Positions 24,991-35,043 are shown, counted from the first letter of the stretch. The stretch is DNA of 64,000 nucleotides from Solibacillus silvestris_B (GCF_051967575.1 NZ_JBQCJW010000004.1:62001-126000), one strand, 5' to 3'. The notes: a model not told the origin generated them from the sequence alone. Made by a program: numbers and translations.

Positions 24991-26526
24991 CTATTGAACT
25001 TCCACTTCCTCAAAGGTTTTCATAATATTGGATATGAGATCCATCAGCTTTCTAAAATCCTTCTCGAACTTTGGCTGGATTACACTAATTTGCGCAATGC
25101 CTCTTTCTTTTAAATAAGCGCTGTCTCCATGCAGCATAAAGCCGTTTAATGCACATGTCTGTATGATTTGCTGCATTTTTTCATGCTGCCACGATGCAAT
25201 CATTGGATACATCGTTTTTACAGGCAAGCCCGAATTCCTTACAAGCTCGATTCGTCTTTCCAATAATGCGAAGCGCTCCGGGTAGGCTTTTAATGCATCA
25301 CTCACCGCCCTAATATAAAAATGCGGTAACGTGAATGCAATTTGTTTTTCGATGTAATAAGGCAAATTCAAATATAACGGCGCATTGCTCATGTCCGGCG
25401 TTTCCTTGCAAAAGACGAAAGCGAGCCCTGCAATTGTGCCGAGCGCTTTTCCGCTGACAGCTGTCGCATAATGCATACCTTCCATCGAAAAAGGAAGCGA
25501 CCCGAACGAGCTAATGCAATCCGCACATAGCTTTGCATCATATTTTTCCGCCAGCTTTAAAAGGGGTTCGAGCGGATTCAGTATGCTATTTGACGTCTCC
25601 CCATGCGCGAATACTATATATTTATAGTTCCCTGTTTGCAGGCATGATTCAATTTGCGAAAGATTAAACGGATTGCCCCATCCGAATTCCATGCTGTCAA
25701 AACATAAATTCCACTGCTTTGCCTGATTTTGCAGGCGGCTGCCAAATTCCCCGTTGATTAAAATAAGACCTTGCCCATCGGGAAATTCACTTTTCAACTG
25801 CCCGAGCATCGCATCATTGGCCAGTGTCCCTGTACCGACAATGGGGATGACAATTTTCGCATTTGCCAGCTTGCATAATTGCCTGTTCATCTGCCCCAGC
25901 TCTTGTTGAAATCTTTCGGAGCGATGGGAAATGGTCGATGGCATGATTGGATTTTCAAGCGCAACCGGACCAGGATAAAACACAATATTTTGCTCGCGAA
26001 GCCGCTCCCGAAAAGCTTTACTATCTTTACGCGTCAATACCATCGGCAAATATCGGGCTTCCTCTGTTCCGACAGTCGGCGCAAATTGCCTAAACCCCAT
26101 TTGCGTGTACAGTTTTTCCTCCCTTACTGTCCCTGAAATAACGCATGCTGTATATCCTTTATCATAGTAATAACGATAGATTGCTGTTGCCAGCTTTGTA
26201 AAAACACGCCCGTTCCGATGTGCTTTCTTCACCGCAAGCAGCCGGATTTCACACAAATATCCGCTATCTTTTGCATCTAAATAGTTTTCAACCTTCCCTA
26301 TTTTTTGATCAATCGAAAACGGTCTCACGTCACGAAATGCGGCCATTCCAACGACTTCCGTATTTTTATAAACGATGAGATACACATTTTCGTTATGGAA
26401 CTTATCAACGAGACGCCTAGTCGGATCGGGCTCGTGCTGTGGGATTTCTTCTACAAACGTTTCATAGTTTAATGCGGCAATCGCATCGAGCTCCTTTTCT
26501 GTTGTTGCAATTTTACTCCAATACAT
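24991..26526 (-). CDS. GNAT acetyltransferase fused to class V aminotransferase
   Basis: 511 residues. Residues about 1-175 are a GNAT domain (AAFRDVRPF, CEIRLLAVKKAHRNGRVFTKL as the acetyl-CoA motif A, LYTQMGFRQF). Residues about 180-505 are a fold-type I class V aminotransferase with the N-terminal YPGPVALENP signature of alanine-glyoxylate aminotransferases and a PLP lysine in AVSGKALGTIAGL. A fusion of the two is unusual; the acetyltransferase may modify the product or precursor of the transamination. The gene overlaps plsY by 14 bases and is co-transcribed downstream of it. Substrates unknown. Confidence 0.8.
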   Translation of the reverse strand: MYWSKIATTEKELDAIAALNYETFVEEIPQHEPDPTRRLVDKFHNENVYLIVYKNTEVVGMAAFRDVRPFSIDQKIGKVENYLDAKDSGYLCEIRLLAVKKAHRNGRVFTKLATAIYRYYYDKGYTACVISGTVREEKLYTQMGFRQFAPTVGTEEARYLPMVLTRKDSKAFRERLREQNIVFYPGPVALENPIMPSTISHRSERFQQELGQMNRQLCKLANAKIVIPIVGTGTLANDAMLGQLKSEFPDGQGLILINGEFGSRLQNQAKQWNLCFDSMEFGWGNPFNLSQIESCLQTGNYKYIVFAHGETSNSILNPLEPLLKLAEKYDAKLCADCISSFGSLPFSMEGMHYATAVSGKALGTIAGLAFVFCKETPDMSNAPLYLNLPYYIEKQIAFTLPHFYIRAVSDALKAYPERFALLERRIELVRNSGLPVKTMYPMIASWQHEKMQQIIQTCALNGFMLHGDSAYLKERGIAQISVIQPKFEKDFRKLMDLISNIMKTFEEVEVQ

Positions 26527-27067
26527 TTGGCATCACTCTTTCTTTAATACTATGTCTTTGCTTCCAAATTACGAGAACAAGTGCTATGAATACGATAATC
26601 CCAGCTTCCAAATAGGCCGTTATCGCAATTCCGTAAACGACGAAGCCACCTACCATACCGAGTGTCGCGCTTTTCATAATAAGCATGCTGATCAAAAAAC
26701 CTGCCAAAAACATCAAAAATACTACAGGCGAAAAAGCGAGCATTGCACCGATTACAGTCGCCACGCCCTTTCCGCCCTTACCCTTGTTCCAAAACGGATA
26801 TAAATGCCCAAGCACAACAGCAATTACAGCAATGCCAATTGTCGGTTCCGGCAGATCAATTAAACGGCCTGAAAGAACAACGACCAATCCTTTTAGACCA
26901 TCTCCAATCGCCACGATAACGAAGGCGGATTTTCCGAGTGTTCTCCCTGCATTTCGGGCTCCTAAATTGCCGCTGTTTTTCTCATGTAATTTCACGCCTT
27001 TCACTTTTGCAACAAGTGCGGCCGTCAAAATTGTACCAAGCAAATAACTTGCTAAAATGAAGAGCAT
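26513..27067 (-). CDS. plsY: Acyl-phosphate:glycerol-3-phosphate acyltransferase family
   Basis: 184 residues with about five membrane helices. PlsY transfers the acyl group of acyl phosphate to glycerol 3-phosphate, the first step of phospholipid synthesis. Family motifs are visible: SGNLGARNAGRTLGK (SGN.G..N..R), GDGLKG and HLYPFWNKGKGGKG. Length is slightly under the usual 190-200 residues. It heads a two-gene operon with the GNAT-aminotransferase gene, an odd partner for a lipid gene. It may be a second PlsY copy; the symbol is by family. Confidence 0.85.
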   Translation of the reverse strand: MLFILASYLLGTILTAALVAKVKGVKLHEKNSGNLGARNAGRTLGKSAFVIVAIGDGLKGLVVVLSGRLIDLPEPTIGIAVIAVVLGHLYPFWNKGKGGKGVATVIGAMLAFSPVVFLMFLAGFLISMLIMKSATLGMVGGFVVYGIAITAYLEAGIIVFIALVLVIWKQRHSIKERVMPNVLE

Positions 27068-27091
27068 CTTATTGCCCCCTCCTTTGCATAG

Positions 27092-27304
27092 CTATTGTAT
27101 CGTATCTTTTTCGCAAATTAACAATCCACCCTCTGTATACTCGAGCTTCACGCTTTTCTGCTCTTGCCTGAAATTTTCGAAGCATGCATCAATCATTTTC
27201 GTATTGTCGCTATGTTTTTCATTTATATGTGTAAACTCTATATATGCACTTACAATAATCGCACTGATCACACATGCAAAAACAGGGATTTTCCACTTAT
27301 TCAT
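27092..27304 (-). CDS. Small membrane-anchored or secreted protein
   Basis: 70 residues. An N-terminal basic end and one hydrophobic helix (WKIPVFACVISAIIVSAY) precede about 45 polar residues, so it is either anchored or exported. The start at 27304 is preferred over an upstream one because a TATACT -10 box (27344-27349, minus strand) would place the transcript start between the two. A GGGGG stretch lies about 11 bases upstream. No family is recognised. Confidence 0.5.
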   Translation of the reverse strand: MNKWKIPVFACVISAIIVSAYIEFTHINEKHSDNTKMIDACFENFRQEQKSVKLEYTEGGLLICEKDTIQ

Positions 27305-27431
27305 TTTGTTTATTCCCCCTTTTTTCCATTTGAACTTTTTATTAGTATACTCTATCCGGAGCGCTCTTCCCTCCTTTTCCTGAAAATCCATTATACTAAT
27401 ATCATCTGTTAGGAATTACAAGGAGCTACAT

Positions 27432-27836
27432 ATGAAAAAGAATTCGGGAAATATTTTTGGCTTTCTCTTCATTATTTTATTATTCATTTCAATCATCGGT
27501 ATAGCGATTGCCGCAGAAGTCGGGATTTTGCTGCTTGTCGGCATTGAATTTGAAGATTGGGGAAACTTAGTTTGGTTCATCCTGCTCTATGGGATCATTG
27601 AGTTTGCGTTTGTCATGCTGTCCGATGTCCTCATTGAATTAAAGACAGAGCAGCACCATCGTTTCCACAAGTATTTCGCGCATTTACTAATATCATTTAC
27701 CCTATTAATGACAATTTCGCTTATAATGGAATCAATTTATCTTCCTATTTACGGCGGTGTTATTTTTGCAATCGCTACCGCAACATTATATTTATTATTC
27801 GATTCCGGCTCAAAAAAAGGGGTATCGGAAAGCTAA
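27432..27836 (+). CDS. Four-helix membrane protein, YrvL-like
   Basis: 134 residues with about four hydrophobic helices and a short polar tail (SGSKKGVSES). The layout and the NLVWFILLYGIIEFAFVM segment resemble YrvL, a membrane protein that negatively regulates the SigO-RsoA system in Bacillus subtilis. No SigO genes are in the window. AAGGAGCTACAT precedes the ATG. The family call is tentative. Confidence 0.5.
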   Translation: MKKNSGNIFGFLFIILLFISIIGIAIAAEVGILLLVGIEFEDWGNLVWFILLYGIIEFAFVMLSDVLIELKTEQHHRFHKYFAHLLISFTLLMTISLIMESIYLPIYGGVIFAIATATLYLLFDSGSKKGVSES

Positions 27837-27896
27837 TAATTTCGCTTTATATGCTATACTTATTTCTATAACCGAAATAAAAGGAGGCTCTTTGCT

Positions 27897-29282
27897 ATGA
27901 GTCATTTAGAAAAATTGGATGCTTACTTTACAAAAAACCGTGAACGTCATTTAGCTGAGTTAAACGAATTTTTACGTATTCCAAGTATTTCTGCTTTATC
28001 TGAGCATAAGGCAGATATGCTGTCAGCGGCAAACTGGCTGGCAGACCATTTAAAATCATTAAACATCGAAAACGTATCAGTAGATGAAACAGCCGGTCAT
28101 CCAGTCGTTTACGGGGAATGGCTGCATGCAGAAGGCAAACCGACAATCCTGTTCTACGGTCACTATGATGTACAGCCGGTCGATCCGCTGAACTTATGGG
28201 AAACACCTCCTTTTGAACCGGCCATCCGTGACAATAAGCTGTTTGCACGTGGTTCTTCGGATGATAAAGGACAAGTGTTCATGCATCTGAAAATGATTGA
28301 AGCGTTATTTGCGACAGAAGATGCATTACCGGTAAATGTGAAGTTCATTTATGAAGGTGAAGAGGAAATCGGCAGTCCATCTCTTCCAAAGTATACGGAA
28401 GACAATAAAGAAAAATTAGCGGCGGATCTGATCGTCATTTCCGATACTGGCCTTTATGCTAAAGGAAAACCGGCAGTATGCTACGGCTTACGCGGTTTAA
28501 CAGGTGTGCAAATTGATGTGCGCGGTGCAAAAGGTGACCTGCACTCCGGTCTTTACGGTGGCGGTGTTCAAAATGCGATCCATGCACTTGCAGAAATTTT
28601 AGCATCCTTCCGTGATGAGCACGGCACAATCCAAGTAGAGGGCTTCTATGATTCAGTGCGTCCCCTTTCTGAAAAAGAGCGCCAAGCTTATCGCGATCTG
28701 AACTTTGATGAAGAAGCATTAAAAGAAGAAGTCGGTGTGAAAGAATTATTCGGTGAAGCTGGGTATTCTTACTTGGAACAAACATGGGCGCGTCCAACAT
28801 TGGAAGTGAACGGCGTATTTGGCGGCTTTTCTGGTGAAGGCATTAAAACCGTATTACCTGCTGAAGCGGGCGCAAAAATTACATGCCGCTTAGTACCGGA
28901 CCAAGACCCAGAAGAAATTGTCGCTTTACTGAAAGCTCATATTGAAAAACATAAACCAGCAGGTGTCGAAGTAATGATTTCTGAATTTGATAAAGGAAAA
29001 CCTTACTTAACACCGTTTGACCATCCGGCAATTCAGGCTGCAGGTCGTTCATATGAAAAAGTATATGAAGTCCCGACAGCTTATACACGCGGCGGCGGGT
29101 CCATCCCGATTGTAGCGGCATTCGATGAAATTTTAGGCTTGCCTGTTGTGTTGATGGGCTTCGGTCTTTCAAGCGAAAACTTCCATGCCCCGAACGAGCA
29201 CTTCCATTTGGAAAACTTCGACCAAGGCCTGCGCGTACTTGGCGATTATATGTATGAAGTAGCGAATATTAAGCTTAAATAA
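27897..29282 (+). CDS. M20-family dipeptidase / metallo-hydrolase
   Basis: 461 residues, a two-zinc peptidase of the M20/ArgE/CNDP type. Metal and catalytic residues are visible in FYGHYDVQPVDP (His, Asp), ARGSSDDKGQ (bridging Asp) and FIYEGEEEIGSP (catalytic Glu pair). The C-terminal YTRGGGSIPIV and the final His in SENFHAPNEHF complete the site, and a dimerisation (lid) domain lies between. It probably cleaves short peptides taken up by the cell. AAAGGAGGCTCTTTGCT precedes the start; a strong terminator follows. Single gene. Confidence 0.93.
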   Translation: MSHLEKLDAYFTKNRERHLAELNEFLRIPSISALSEHKADMLSAANWLADHLKSLNIENVSVDETAGHPVVYGEWLHAEGKPTILFYGHYDVQPVDPLNLWETPPFEPAIRDNKLFARGSSDDKGQVFMHLKMIEALFATEDALPVNVKFIYEGEEEIGSPSLPKYTEDNKEKLAADLIVISDTGLYAKGKPAVCYGLRGLTGVQIDVRGAKGDLHSGLYGGGVQNAIHALAEILASFRDEHGTIQVEGFYDSVRPLSEKERQAYRDLNFDEEALKEEVGVKELFGEAGYSYLEQTWARPTLEVNGVFGGFSGEGIKTVLPAEAGAKITCRLVPDQDPEEIVALLKAHIEKHKPAGVEVMISEFDKGKPYLTPFDHPAIQAAGRSYEKVYEVPTAYTRGGGSIPIVAAFDEILGLPVVLMGFGLSSENFHAPNEHFHLENFDQGLRVLGDYMYEVANIKLK

Positions 29283-29288
29283 GAAAAA

Positions 29289-29325
29289 ACTCCGATGCAC
29301 ACTACTGCATCGGAGTCTTTTTTTA
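29289..29325 (+). terminator. Terminator of the M20 dipeptidase gene
   Basis: ACTCCGATGCA pairs perfectly with TGCATCGGAGT across a 6-base loop, followed by CTTTTTTT. Confidence 0.9.
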
Positions 29326-30055
29326 CGTATAAGACCATATAAAAATAGGGGGTTTTATATGTTATCGAAGTCGTATACGAAATTGTGAGTAACATAGCAT
29401 ATCAATGAGCGAGCGAGTTTGCCTACAATGCACTCGCCTCGCCTGATAAACAAATAATAGCATGTCTCTCCTAAGCAATAAATGTTCAGCCCATGTTTGT
29501 CATAGTATGCTCACATTTCTGTTCACAATTTCTTAATACACTTATTACAAATAATAGTATTTTGTTTTTTTATAGCTGATTTTTGAATAAATTACACCTT
29601 TTATACAAAAAATCCATTGCCGCCAGGTATTTTTTGCCAGAAAAGGAATGTACAGCTTTTTGATATTAACTAACAATGCAGCCTTCTAGTTAATAAAAAA
29701 GGGCTAGGACGGAAATAGTTACAGCTTTCAGGAATTCCGATTCTTATTTAAGTAACGGGGAAAGTAAAATTAGCGGAAAGCGGATCATGTATATATAATT
29801 GTGTAAAAATGAAAAGCTATATCCATTCCTGAATAATTGATCGTGCAACTAAATATGAGGCTGGGTATTTTGTAAAATTAGAGCATTAAAAATGCAGATG
29901 AGGATTATCTGTCTTATACTGAGGGTTATATTTTCTCATGCTATCCGACTGAGTGCTATACATATGAAATTGAGCATTAAATGAATGAAGACATCCCCTT
30001 TCCTTCCATGCCCACCTTCCAAAGTGTCCCGAAATAGAAATCCATTCTGTTAAAA
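29326..30055. other. Non-coding stretch left of repeat copy B
   Basis: About 730 AT-rich bases between the dipeptidase terminator and repeat copy B. I see no gene, tRNA or obvious promoter. Short GGGCTAGGAC and GGCTGGGTATTTTG segments near 29700 and 29860 recall degenerate interspersed repeats of bacilli, but nothing there is clear enough to call. Confidence 0.4.
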
Positions 30056-30827
30056 GGAACAAAAGCGCTAAACCGCCCGTCCAACTCTGACAGACATTGG
30101 AGGACCCGCTGCAAAAGTAAACGTTCCACCACTTTTGCAGCGGGTGCTGAAGATCTGTCTTTTTAATTTTGGGCTTTCATTTCAATTAACAGTTTTTTAC
30201 GGGTACAACTACCAGTCTCGTTTCTTTAGTTAATATGTCTGTCTATTTTATTCGCCAGCTGAAAATTCCCGAGGAAATCTAAGCATATTTTCAGTGAAGT
30301 GGCTAGATGGCTAAAAAAGAGGCAGAGTTCCGCAACTGGGATGAAGAGGGATCCTCTATTAACGGGGGCAGTCCGTTTAAATGCCTCTTTAAGAAATAGA
30401 CGGAAAAATTCCCCTTATTTAAAAAATACAATAAAAAATGGTCTCAATAGACGGAGAAATTCCGCCTATTGACCTAAAAAACATGAAAATGGAGTATTTT
30501 TCTTTGGATAACCGGAAAAATTCCTCTTATTTACTCCAAAAAGAGCCACATTGCGCAAATAACCGGAAAATCTCCGGTTATTTTTTCTGATCAATTTAAT
30601 TAAGAGCCGGAATTTCTATCAGGAAATGTGAATTTTGGCCACTCCAAAACGAAATAGGAGTTTTTATTAAAAATGATATTGGATTTTAAATAACCGTGGA
30701 TTTTCAGTGTCCTTCTTTTGCGTCGTGGGGTCTAATGGTGCGAAAATTTGGCGCGGTTTGCCTGGACGGGGACAACACTTTTTATAAAGTTATCTACATG
30801 CCAAAATCTATAGTTTTCTTAAAAGCA
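30056..30827 (+). repeat. Long interspersed palindrome-rich repeat, copy B
   Basis: Same plan as copy A without the nested insert. A TGCAAAAGT...ACTTTTGCA hairpin lies near 30112-30141. Four palindromes lie at 30394-30420, 30445-30470, 30506-30532 and 30557-30583; the last (AAATAACCGGA-N5-TCCGGTTATTT) is perfect. The right part contains TTTTCAGTGTCC, TTGGCGCGGTTTGCCTGG and ACGGGGACAACACT, and ends against the ctaB terminator. It differs from copy A by many single-base changes, so the copies are old. Confidence 0.85.
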
Positions 30828-30868
30828 GAAAACCATCCTTTTTCCATGTGTGGAAATGGATGGTTTTC
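30828..30868 (-). terminator. Terminator of ctaB
   Basis: GAAAACCATCC pairs with GGATGGTTTTC around an inner TTTCCA/TGGAAA stem. Repeat copy B begins at its distal side. Confidence 0.8.
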
Positions 30869-30891
30869 ATTTTGTCCCAGAACCTTCATCT

Positions 30892-31788
30892 TTAGAGCGC
30901 ATTTAAAATCATGCCTACTGATGCATAAATAATGACCGTCCCAAAAACAGCCATCATATGGAACAGCGAGTAGGCAAACATTTTATTGGCCCATTTTTTC
31001 TCTTCTTTTTTCTTTGACGCCATAATACTCATTCCTAGCCAAATTATGCCTAATATAAAGGACACAATTGTTAGCCCTAAGCTGAGCGGGTAAAATAAAA
31101 AGCTCGACAAACTTAACAGCACTAGATAAATATTCGATTGTATATATGTGCGGCGTTCCCCTTTTGCCACTGGGAGCATCGGGATATTCGCTGCGGCATA
31201 ATCTTCCTTTTTGCGGATGGCAATCGCATAAAAATGCGGCATTTGCCAAATGACCATAATTAAAAACAAAGCCCATGCTGCCGGGTGCCAAATGTCCGGT
31301 GCGACCGCAGCCCAGCCAATCAATGGTGGCATCGCGCCTGAAATACTGCCTACTTCCGTGTTCCAGATTGTGCGGCGCTTTGTCCACATTGTATATGGTA
31401 CAACATAGAAAAAGACGCCTAAAAAGCCTAATAAAGCAGCTAATGGCGAGGCTAAATAAAGTGACGCACAGCCGATTATCAATAAAATTGTCGCAACGAT
31501 CAGCACTAGCTTTGCAGATAGCTCTCCAGTAACCGTCGGACGTGTTTTTGTACGGGGCATAATTTGATCGATGTCCCGGTCGTATACGTTATTGTACGCA
31601 CCAGCAGCAGCAATGACTGCCGCAGAACCGAGAACCGCATAAATAATGGCTGGAATATGTTCAACAAAATTCAATTCATATGTGTATAGGGCGAGCATTA
31701 ATGCCGCGATCATCGGAATTAAGTTCGATTTTATAATACCGGTCTTCACAGCTTGCGCCCACAACTGTCGATTCGATTGCGTTTGCAT
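30892..31788 (-). CDS. ctaB: Protoheme IX farnesyltransferase (heme O synthase)
   Basis: 298 residues, an UbiA-superfamily membrane prenyltransferase with about nine helices. NNVYDRDIDQIMPRTKTRP is the first Asp-rich motif (N/DxxxD) that binds the prenyl diphosphate through magnesium; VIWQMPHFYAIAIRKKEDY is the heme O synthase signature near the second. It converts heme B to heme O for terminal oxidases. Here it stands alone, away from ctaA and the cytochrome oxidase genes, so it could be a second copy. Terminator follows. Confidence 0.93.
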   Translation of the reverse strand: MQTQSNRQLWAQAVKTGIIKSNLIPMIAALMLALYTYELNFVEHIPAIIYAVLGSAAVIAAAGAYNNVYDRDIDQIMPRTKTRPTVTGELSAKLVLIVATILLIIGCASLYLASPLAALLGFLGVFFYVVPYTMWTKRRTIWNTEVGSISGAMPPLIGWAAVAPDIWHPAAWALFLIMVIWQMPHFYAIAIRKKEDYAAANIPMLPVAKGERRTYIQSNIYLVLLSLSSFLFYPLSLGLTIVSFILGIIWLGMSIMASKKKEEKKWANKMFAYSLFHMMAVFGTVIIYASVGMILNAL

Positions 31789-31950
31789 GTTTCTTAATCC
31801 TACTTCCTCAATTAATCACTTTCTCTAGTATAACCTAAACGGGACATAAAGGGTTAGCATCCATGCTTTTTTTCTCGCTTTTTCATACTGCATGCCGTGA
31901 TAATGCTGACACAATTTATCAAATGTAATTTTGACTGACCCGATTATAAG

Positions 31951-32979
31951 TTAAATAAACTCCTTTTCCCTTGCGTGGTAAATCCACTTAATAAGCGGCA
32001 GCACACATAAAAAGATAAAGAGTAAACGAAACAGCTGGAATACTGTCACCACGGATATATCAGCCTTTACCGCCGCGGCGAGCAAGCCCATTTGATCGAG
32101 TCCTCCAGGTGCTGTGCTTAAAAAGCTTGTCGCAAAGCTCAAATCGAGAAATTTTGCGATGAGCAGGCTTGTGCCATATGTGAGGACAATCATCGCAACT
32201 GTGCTGGAAATTCCCCCTACAAGAACTTTCATCGGTAAGCGCAATGTCTCAGGCTTTAGCAATAGACCGATATATGCCCCGATTAAAATTTGCGCAATAT
32301 GCAGAACATCGCTTGGCATTGTCGGTGCTTCAATATGGAATAATTTCAGTAAAATAACGATAAGAATGGGTGTTAAAAAATGCGCGACAGGAAGCTTTAA
32401 CTTTTGGCCGATTGGAACAAGAACGGCCGACAATAAAATAAGCAACGCAACTTGCCAAACTTCTGCCGTTAGCGGGATTGAAGCCCCGCCGACAATATTG
32501 CCCGACACTAAAAATGGGATAAGCAATACAACGCCCAATACACGGACAATATGAAAATACGTGACCGCTGTTAAGTTGACATCCCCTTCCTCCTCGGCAA
32601 ACAGCACAAGCTGCGACAATCCCCCGGGCACGTTTGCCGCGACAGCTGTTTTAAACGTAAGCCCTGTTGTGCGAGCGATCACCCATGCAATCCCTAAACA
32701 AAATGCAAATAACAATAGATTCACAATGATCATGAAGAAGACCAATGACCGGAAATTCGAAAACAATGCGAAATCAAACTGTTGGCCGATCGCGACTCCG
32801 ACGATAATTAGTCCCGCATTTCGCAGCACAGCAGGCCAGCTTAGTCGATCCTTTATGAAAAACTGAGCGATCAGCACTGAAAAAATAGGTCCAATCAGCC
32901 ATGGAATCGGCAATGAAAGCGCAGAGAATATAAGTGCCCCGATTAGTGCAATAATGAATACGAGAAGCATGACCACCAC
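31951..32979 (-). CDS. AbrB-family membrane transporter
   Basis: 342 residues with two repeats of a multi-helix unit, as in the AbrB duplication family (formerly labelled putative ammonia monooxygenase). The conserved LSLPIPWLIGPIF, VPGGLSQLVLFAEEEG and TAPGGLDQMGLLA segments occur once per half. The pattern of two inverted halves suggests a transporter; the substrate is unknown. It is not related to the transition-state DNA-binding protein AbrB. AAGGGGTGGT precedes the start. Confidence 0.8.
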   Translation of the reverse strand: MVVMLLVFIIALIGALIFSALSLPIPWLIGPIFSVLIAQFFIKDRLSWPAVLRNAGLIIVGVAIGQQFDFALFSNFRSLVFFMIIVNLLLFAFCLGIAWVIARTTGLTFKTAVAANVPGGLSQLVLFAEEEGDVNLTAVTYFHIVRVLGVVLLIPFLVSGNIVGGASIPLTAEVWQVALLILLSAVLVPIGQKLKLPVAHFLTPILIVILLKLFHIEAPTMPSDVLHIAQILIGAYIGLLLKPETLRLPMKVLVGGISSTVAMIVLTYGTSLLIAKFLDLSFATSFLSTAPGGLDQMGLLAAAVKADISVVTVFQLFRLLFIFLCVLPLIKWIYHAREKEFI

Positions 32980-33451
32980 CCCTTTCCATATAATGAATGT
33001 CTTAATTTTAGCTGAAACTATTTCGTAATGCGAATAAGTTAGTACATTATAATAAGAAAGAAAAACGGCATATATTAAAAAATACTTATAAATCCCACCC
33101 TTTTAAACTATCTGAAAGGCGGCTGAACGAAAAAATTTATCGGAGAATTTTTATTTTTTATTTTGAATTCTTATACAAACAGTTCCATAAAAAATTTTTG
33201 TTATATAATAAAATTTAATTATAATAATATAAGGATAAATTGACTGTTTTAAATTTATTCACACAACACTACCCTTCTGTACCAGTACAAAAATACCTAA
33301 AGAAAATGAAAAAAATTATACAATTTTACTTTATAAATATAATTACAAAGTCTTTTTTGCAAGCCTTTTCATTTGTAACTTTTTGTCCACAAATGCATAA
33401 TCAAATTATAAAGTTAATAAACTTTAAATTGATTGATAGAGGTGTAAATAG
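32980..33451 (+). other. AT-rich upstream region of the aldehyde dehydrogenase gene
   Basis: About 470 very AT-rich bases. A short frame from 33240 has no ribosome site and is rejected. TTGTCC (33383-33388), an 18-base spacer and TATAAA (33407-33412) are a possible promoter that would start near 33419; a second TATAAT is at 33204-33209. No sigma-54 (GG/GC) pair and no riboswitch-like fold was found. Confidence 0.4.
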
Positions 33452-34972
33452 ATGATTTATGCAAATCCTAATACTGCTGGTGCAGTAATTAATTTTAAAG
33501 AAAAATATGATAACTTTATCGGCGGCGAATGGGTAGCTCCTGTTAAAGGACAATACCTAGATGTAAAATCACCTGTAACTGGTAAAGTTTTCACTTCAGT
33601 TGCACGTTCAACTGAAGAAGATATTGAATTAGCATTAGACGCCGCACATGCAGCTAAAGGTGCCTGGGCACAAACTTCTGTTGCATACCGCGCGAATATT
33701 TTAAATAAAATTGCAGACCGCATTGAAGAAAATCTAGAAAAAATCGCTGTTGCTGAAACTTGGGACAACGGTAAAGCAGTACGTGAAACATTAAATGCCG
33801 ATATTCCATTAGTAGTGGATCACTTCCGTTACTTTGCTGGCGCGATTCGTGCACAACAAGGCGGAATTTCTGAAATCGACAACGATACAGTAGCATACCA
33901 CTTCCACGAGCCAATCGGGGTTGTCGGTCAAATTATTCCTTGGAACTTCCCATTATTAATGGCTTCTTGGAAAATCGCGCCTGCATTAGCTGCTGGTAAC
34001 GTAATCGTGATGAAGCCTGCTGAACAAACACCAGCTTCAATCATGGTATTAATCGAATTAATTCAAGACTTACTGCCAAAAGGCGTATTCAACGTTGTTA
34101 ACGGTTTAGGAATCGAAGTTGGTAAACCACTTGCTACGAACCCACGCATTAACAAAGTGGCGTTCACTGGTTCTACTGGTGTAGGTCGTTTAATTATGCA
34201 ATACGCTACAGAGAATATTATCCCTGTAACATTAGAGCTTGGCGGTAAATCACCAAACGTCTTCTTCCCGGACGTAATGGATCATGACGATGAATATTTA
34301 GATAAAGCTATTGAAGGTTTAGTAATGTTCGCATTAAACTCAGGCGAAATTTGTACTTGTCCTTCACGTGCATTAGTTCACGAATCTATCTATGACAAAT
34401 TTATGGAACGTGTATTAGAACGCGTTAAAGCAATAAAAATCGGTAACCCGTTAGATACAGAAGTAATGATGGGTGCTCAAGCTTCAAATGAGCAATTACA
34501 AAAAATCTTATCTTACATCGAAATCGGTAAAGAAGAAGGCGCTGAGCTACTTATCGGAGGCTACCAAAACCAATTAGATGCTGACCAAGAAGGCGGCTAC
34601 TATGTGGCACCAACAGTATTCAAAGGTCACAACAAAATGCGTATCTTCCAAGAAGAGATCTTTGGTCCAGTTCTTTCTGTAACAACATTCTCTACTTTCG
34701 AAGAAGCAATGGAAATCGCCAACGACACTGAATTCGGTCTAGGTGCCGGTGTATGGTCACGTAACATGGATACAGCTTACCGCGCTGTTCGTGGTATCCA
34801 AGCTGGTCGTGTTTGGACAAACACTTACCACCAATACCCTGCTCACGCTGCATTTGGCGGATATAAAAAATCAGGTATCGGTCGTGAAAACCACCTAATG
34901 ATGTTAGATCACTACCAACAAACAAAATGTATGTTAGTAAGCTACAACAAAAACGCTCAAGGTTTCTTCTAA
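33452..34972 (+). CDS. NAD-dependent acetaldehyde dehydrogenase (ExaC/AldA type)
   Basis: 506 residues, the exact length of the ExaC group, which oxidises acetaldehyde to acetate. The general base Glu-262 is in LELGGKSPNV; the catalytic nucleophile is Cys-301 in NSGEICTCPSR, with a neighbouring Cys-303 as usual in this group; IIPWNFPLLMASWK and FTGSTGVGRLI frame the NAD site. GAGGTGTAAATAG precedes the ATG. The following DUF779 gene commonly accompanies this dehydrogenase. Codon use is strongly biased to A/T-ending preferred codons, suggesting high expression. Confidence 0.93.
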   Translation: MIYANPNTAGAVINFKEKYDNFIGGEWVAPVKGQYLDVKSPVTGKVFTSVARSTEEDIELALDAAHAAKGAWAQTSVAYRANILNKIADRIEENLEKIAVAETWDNGKAVRETLNADIPLVVDHFRYFAGAIRAQQGGISEIDNDTVAYHFHEPIGVVGQIIPWNFPLLMASWKIAPALAAGNVIVMKPAEQTPASIMVLIELIQDLLPKGVFNVVNGLGIEVGKPLATNPRINKVAFTGSTGVGRLIMQYATENIIPVTLELGGKSPNVFFPDVMDHDDEYLDKAIEGLVMFALNSGEICTCPSRALVHESIYDKFMERVLERVKAIKIGNPLDTEVMMGAQASNEQLQKILSYIEIGKEEGAELLIGGYQNQLDADQEGGYYVAPTVFKGHNKMRIFQEEIFGPVLSVTTFSTFEEAMEIANDTEFGLGAGVWSRNMDTAYRAVRGIQAGRVWTNTYHQYPAHAAFGGYKKSGIGRENHLMMLDHYQQTKCMLVSYNKNAQGFF

Positions 34973-35043
34973 GCCAACAAGCGAAATACCGGGGGGATGT
35001 GCTGTCACAGGCATATCCTCTTTTTCATACGGAGGGGTTCCTG

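Noticed and set aside
30696..30932. 78-residue frame at the right end of repeat copy B
   Set aside because: No ribosome site, runs through the ctaB terminator hairpin and is not conserved in the other copies.
32980..33451. Possible sigma-54 promoter or riboswitch in front of the aldehyde dehydrogenase
   Set aside because: No GG/GC pair with the right spacing and no recognisable aptamer core.
33240..33455. 71-residue frame upstream of the aldehyde dehydrogenase
   Set aside because: AT-rich accidental frame without a ribosome site; it overlaps the predicted promoter.
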